NCBI GenBank assembly: GCA_000818945.1
Contig: KN805373.1
Coordinates: 955,785-1,019,784 of the forward strand
Direction of reading: 5' to 3'
Source: Schizochytrium sp. CCTCC M209059
Lineage: Eukaryota > Sar > Bigyra > Thraustochytrida > Thraustochytriidae
Length of the DNA stretch: 64,000 nt
Made by a program: the position numbers and the translations under genes. Under the pieces are notes generated by a model. The model was not told where the DNA came from and did no database searches. It saw only the letters and a program-made list of their open reading frames with translations. How positions within the stretch are numbered: the stretch's first letter is position 1; every line of letters begins with the position of its first letter. Shown here in pieces: positions 61,875-64,000 of this stretch.

Positions 61875-64000
61875 TCAAGAAGGAGCGGGAGCGCTCTCGC
61901 TCGCAGCTTTGGGAGGATGTTGCGTTGCTGTGAGCGTCTGCAGCGTATGACCTTTCATTAGCATTGCGAGTGGCGACTTTTCGGCGGGCGACTGGGCTGT
62001 TCGGTTGATGTGCGAGTCAGTGTAGAAGCGCGGCAATTTGATTGGCATGTACATTTTCACCGAGTCGCGCAGCACGAGCGGACCTCCTCCTTGTCCACCT
62101 GACCTTCCCGGAAGTCCATCAAAGCGATCCACTGGAGAACCTTCCGGGGCGCTCCAAATCGGCAGTGCTTGTTGAAGCGCGGTCGAATACTTTGCCAGTG
62201 CTGTTCCAAGGGACTCGTTGCCCACATCTTTAAACTCGCTTGAACCACCAAGGTCTTTAGGAATCATCGTTGGCGAGACTGTCTTGGCTAGATTGGTGGC
62301 GTCTTCCAGAGTCAAGCCCCTGCGTGTTCTTGTAGGCTTGGTCCAATTTGTGTTCTGCCATATAATGGAGAGTGCCCGCTTGAACCGACATGCGAAATGC
62401 GCACCGCGTGTTTGCCTTCGAACAAGCATCACTCCATCAGACTTAATGCAGAGAGGATAATGTGAACACAAACTTTGCATCACTTGATGAAAGTCAGCCC
62501 ACGGCCGCGCAATGCAGCGGCTGGAGCTGTCCAAGTGCGAGAATTCGCGGACGCAGACCACACGTTCTTCTTGAGCAGAGAGCGCATGCAGAATGATGAG
62601 CCAGTATTCAAAGAGTGCCGCACAAGCGGACATTATCATGTCTTGAGTGAGCGGGTTCTGTGACGCATCGTACGAGGGATGTGCGTCCTCAACAAAAAAC
62701 GCCAAGATCTGGGCGTGCTCTGAATCAAAGCCCATTAAAGGACGAAGTTTTGCCGCGTCGCAGACAGTTGCGACATGAGGAAAGCTTTCGCAGAGTGCCA
62801 TCTTCTCGCTTTTGATCCGTGCATTTAAACTGTCGAGCTTCGATCTGAGCCGCCAAATAAGAGTATCTACGTACGCAATGGCCGCTGCAAGTATCCCAAG
62901 TGGGGCTCGAGTAAAGGTATGGGGATCAAAGCGGAGACTGAGAATCTCCTCGTAGTGCTTGAGCTCCGCGGCTGACATGTATTTGCGGACGAACCGCAAG
63001 AGCATCAGGTGCGAGGCAACTTCTGCAGAGACCTTGTACAGGGCGCCGCCCTCGGCGCGAAAGGTCTTCATCCGGTTTCGCAACGCAGGTAGAGAGATGT
63101 CCTGAGGATTAAAAGAGCTTTGAGTGGTGCTGTTTCCGCGACGCATAATGCCCCGAGACCGGTACGTGCTTGCTGGCGCGGCCATGGTGGAGCCGTTCCG
63201 GACCTGCTTCTCGATCACGGCGAGGAGTCTGCGCAATGACACAACAGCGTTCGCCTCTGCAGAGGAAACGTCATGATAAAAGTGGATATCGATCTCGGAG
63301 TGACCTAGAACCCTTGACAGTGGCGCAAACCTACACTGGCGTAGCTGCCACGGGTCAACCTTGCTCAGCATTTCGGACTGCTTTCCAAAGCGTAGCTCGC
63401 CACTGAGCTCCTCGGGTATGCATTCTACAGAGAGCAGAATGCGCAGCATCTTCGTTGAATTGACAATGTGCACGGGCGGATACGCACGAACAAGCTCAGC
63501 AAGTTCGGCACTTGGTTTCCAGAGAATAAGCTTGGGTCGCAACGGGTAGTGGCTGAGAGACTCGCAAACACTTTTCAGCATTCGCATGAAGAGAAGAAGA
63601 CCGAACTCATCGGGGCTACCCCTTGCGTCACAGAGAATTGTTAGTTCATGGACGCGCCCTAGTCGATTCGAAATGCTTTCCAGCAATAATAAAGAGCGTT
63701 CGGCCAGGTACAATGCGCACTTGAGCAGATCCTCTTCGCGAATGAGCCGAAGCAAACACGGGTAGTCTGCCCGCGATCCAATATATGCATACTGTACGAG
63801 CTGGGCATTTTGCTCATCGAGTTTGAAGGCATCCACAAAAGGAAGAACAGAGTTGATTTTGCTCAGGTTTGGAATATCGTCCCACGCCATGTCACGCGTG
63901 AGCAGCTGCCTCCGAATGGTCGATGCACCATGTTTGCGTCGCCAAGCAAGCAGAGACTGCACGGCTTGTGCCGCTGCCACTTGATCGCCGCGATTAAGGC
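61875..64000 (-). CDS. Sec14-like (CRAL-TRIO) protein, 5' end beyond window edge
   Basis: Partial. The frame ends at 61875 and stays open to the right edge; no in-frame ATG is suitable near 63980, where the first candidate codon is GTG and codons beyond it are also open. The visible part is about 700 aa. Residues from the first visible AVQSLLAWRRKHGASTIRRQLL have a CRAL-TRIO-N pattern, then the lipid-binding fold (LLRLIREEDLLKCALYLAERSLLLLES, VHELTILCDARG, LRPKLILWKPSAEL, PPVHIVNSTKMLRILLS). Sec14 proteins move phosphatidylinositol and other lipids between membranes. The C-terminal half (after about 300) is mostly helical without a recognised domain. Because the start lies outside the window, the N-terminus and full domain set are unknown. 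Confidence 0.75.
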   Translation of the reverse strand, partial: LNRGDQVAAAQAVQSLLAWRRKHGASTIRRQLLTRDMAWDDIPNLSKINSVLPFVDAFKLDEQNAQLVQYAYIGSRADYPCLLRLIREEDLLKCALYLAERSLLLLESISNRLGRVHELTILCDARGSPDEFGLLLFMRMLKSVCESLSHYPLRPKLILWKPSAELAELVRAYPPVHIVNSTKMLRILLSVECIPEELSGELRFGKQSEMLSKVDPWQLRQCRFAPLSRVLGHSEIDIHFYHDVSSAEANAVVSLRRLLAVIEKQVRNGSTMAAPASTYRSRGIMRRGNSTTQSSFNPQDISLPALRNRMKTFRAEGGALYKVSAEVASHLMLLRFVRKYMSAAELKHYEEILSLRFDPHTFTRAPLGILAAAIAYVDTLIWRLRSKLDSLNARIKSEKMALCESFPHVATVCDAAKLRPLMGFDSEHAQILAFFVEDAHPSYDASQNPLTQDMIMSACAALFEYWLIILHALSAQEERVVCVREFSHLDSSSRCIARPWADFHQVMQSLCSHYPLCIKSDGVMLVRRQTRGAHFACRFKRALSIIWQNTNWTKPTRTRRGLTLEDATNLAKTVSPTMIPKDLGGSSEFKDVGNESLGTALAKYSTALQQALPIWSAPEGSPVDRFDGLPGRSGGQGGGPLVLRDSVKMYMPIKLPRFYTDSHINRTAQSPAEKSPLAMLMKGHTLQTLTATQHPPKAASESAPAPS

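Overview
This is nuclear DNA from an intron-poor, GC-rich eukaryote. The reading frames run uninterrupted for up to 6 kb, and the content is eukaryotic: a myosin with WW and MyTH4 modules, a mitochondrial carrier, a CFAP77-like ciliary protein, a ZNF207/BuGZ homologue and a half-size ABC transporter. A multi-PAS hybrid histidine kinase, a CASTOR/POLLUX-type channel, eight cysteine/histidine repeats of the 'WRKY19-like' kind, and very compact genes separated by simple-repeat spacers point to a stramenopile. A thraustochytrid-like labyrinthulomycete is my best guess, but this is inference from gene content and not a sequence match. Two runs of N (25540-25878 and 48949-49191) mark it as a scaffolded draft assembly.

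Layout, left to right: CDK5RAP1-like mitochondrial tRNA methylthiotransferase (+); CASTOR/POLLUX-like channel (-); eight-repeat zinc protein with a histidine tract (+); coiled-coil/leucine-rich-repeat protein (-); coiled-coil protein (+); WW-myosin-MyTH4-polyproline motor (+); monocarboxylate-transporter-like MFS protein (-); a 4.6 kb gene-free, repeat-rich spacer with the first gap; PX-like acidic protein (+); Tricorn-type protease (+); a small uncharacterised gene (-); YHM2-like mitochondrial carrier (-); HAD-type 5'-nucleotidase (+); ABC half-transporter with a ZZ zinc finger (+); multi-PAS hybrid histidine kinase (-); a 3 kb repeat-rich spacer with the second gap and a roughly 250 bp (CTTG)n array; secreted M12B-type metalloprotease (-); a beta-trefoil-like/IQ protein (+); CFAP77-like protein (+); ZNF207/BuGZ homologue (-); and the Sec14-like 3' part of a gene that runs off the right edge (-).

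These are single eukaryotic genes, not operons, and no pathway joins them. Themes that recur are motility and cytoskeleton (myosin, CFAP77-like, coiled-coil proteins, BuGZ), membrane transport (channel, MFS, mitochondrial carrier, ABC) and signalling (PAS kinase, Sec14-like, PX-like). Spacers carry many tetra- and pentanucleotide microsatellites. The most unusual items are the Tricorn protease with its full set of catalytic residues in a eukaryotic contig, and the ABC transporter with an apparently intact ZZ finger between its extra membrane domain and its transport core.

Where a frame could extend upstream of the first ATG only through a non-ATG codon, I placed the start at the first ATG that gives a sensible N-terminus. 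I found no convincing tRNA, rRNA, CRISPR array or transposon.
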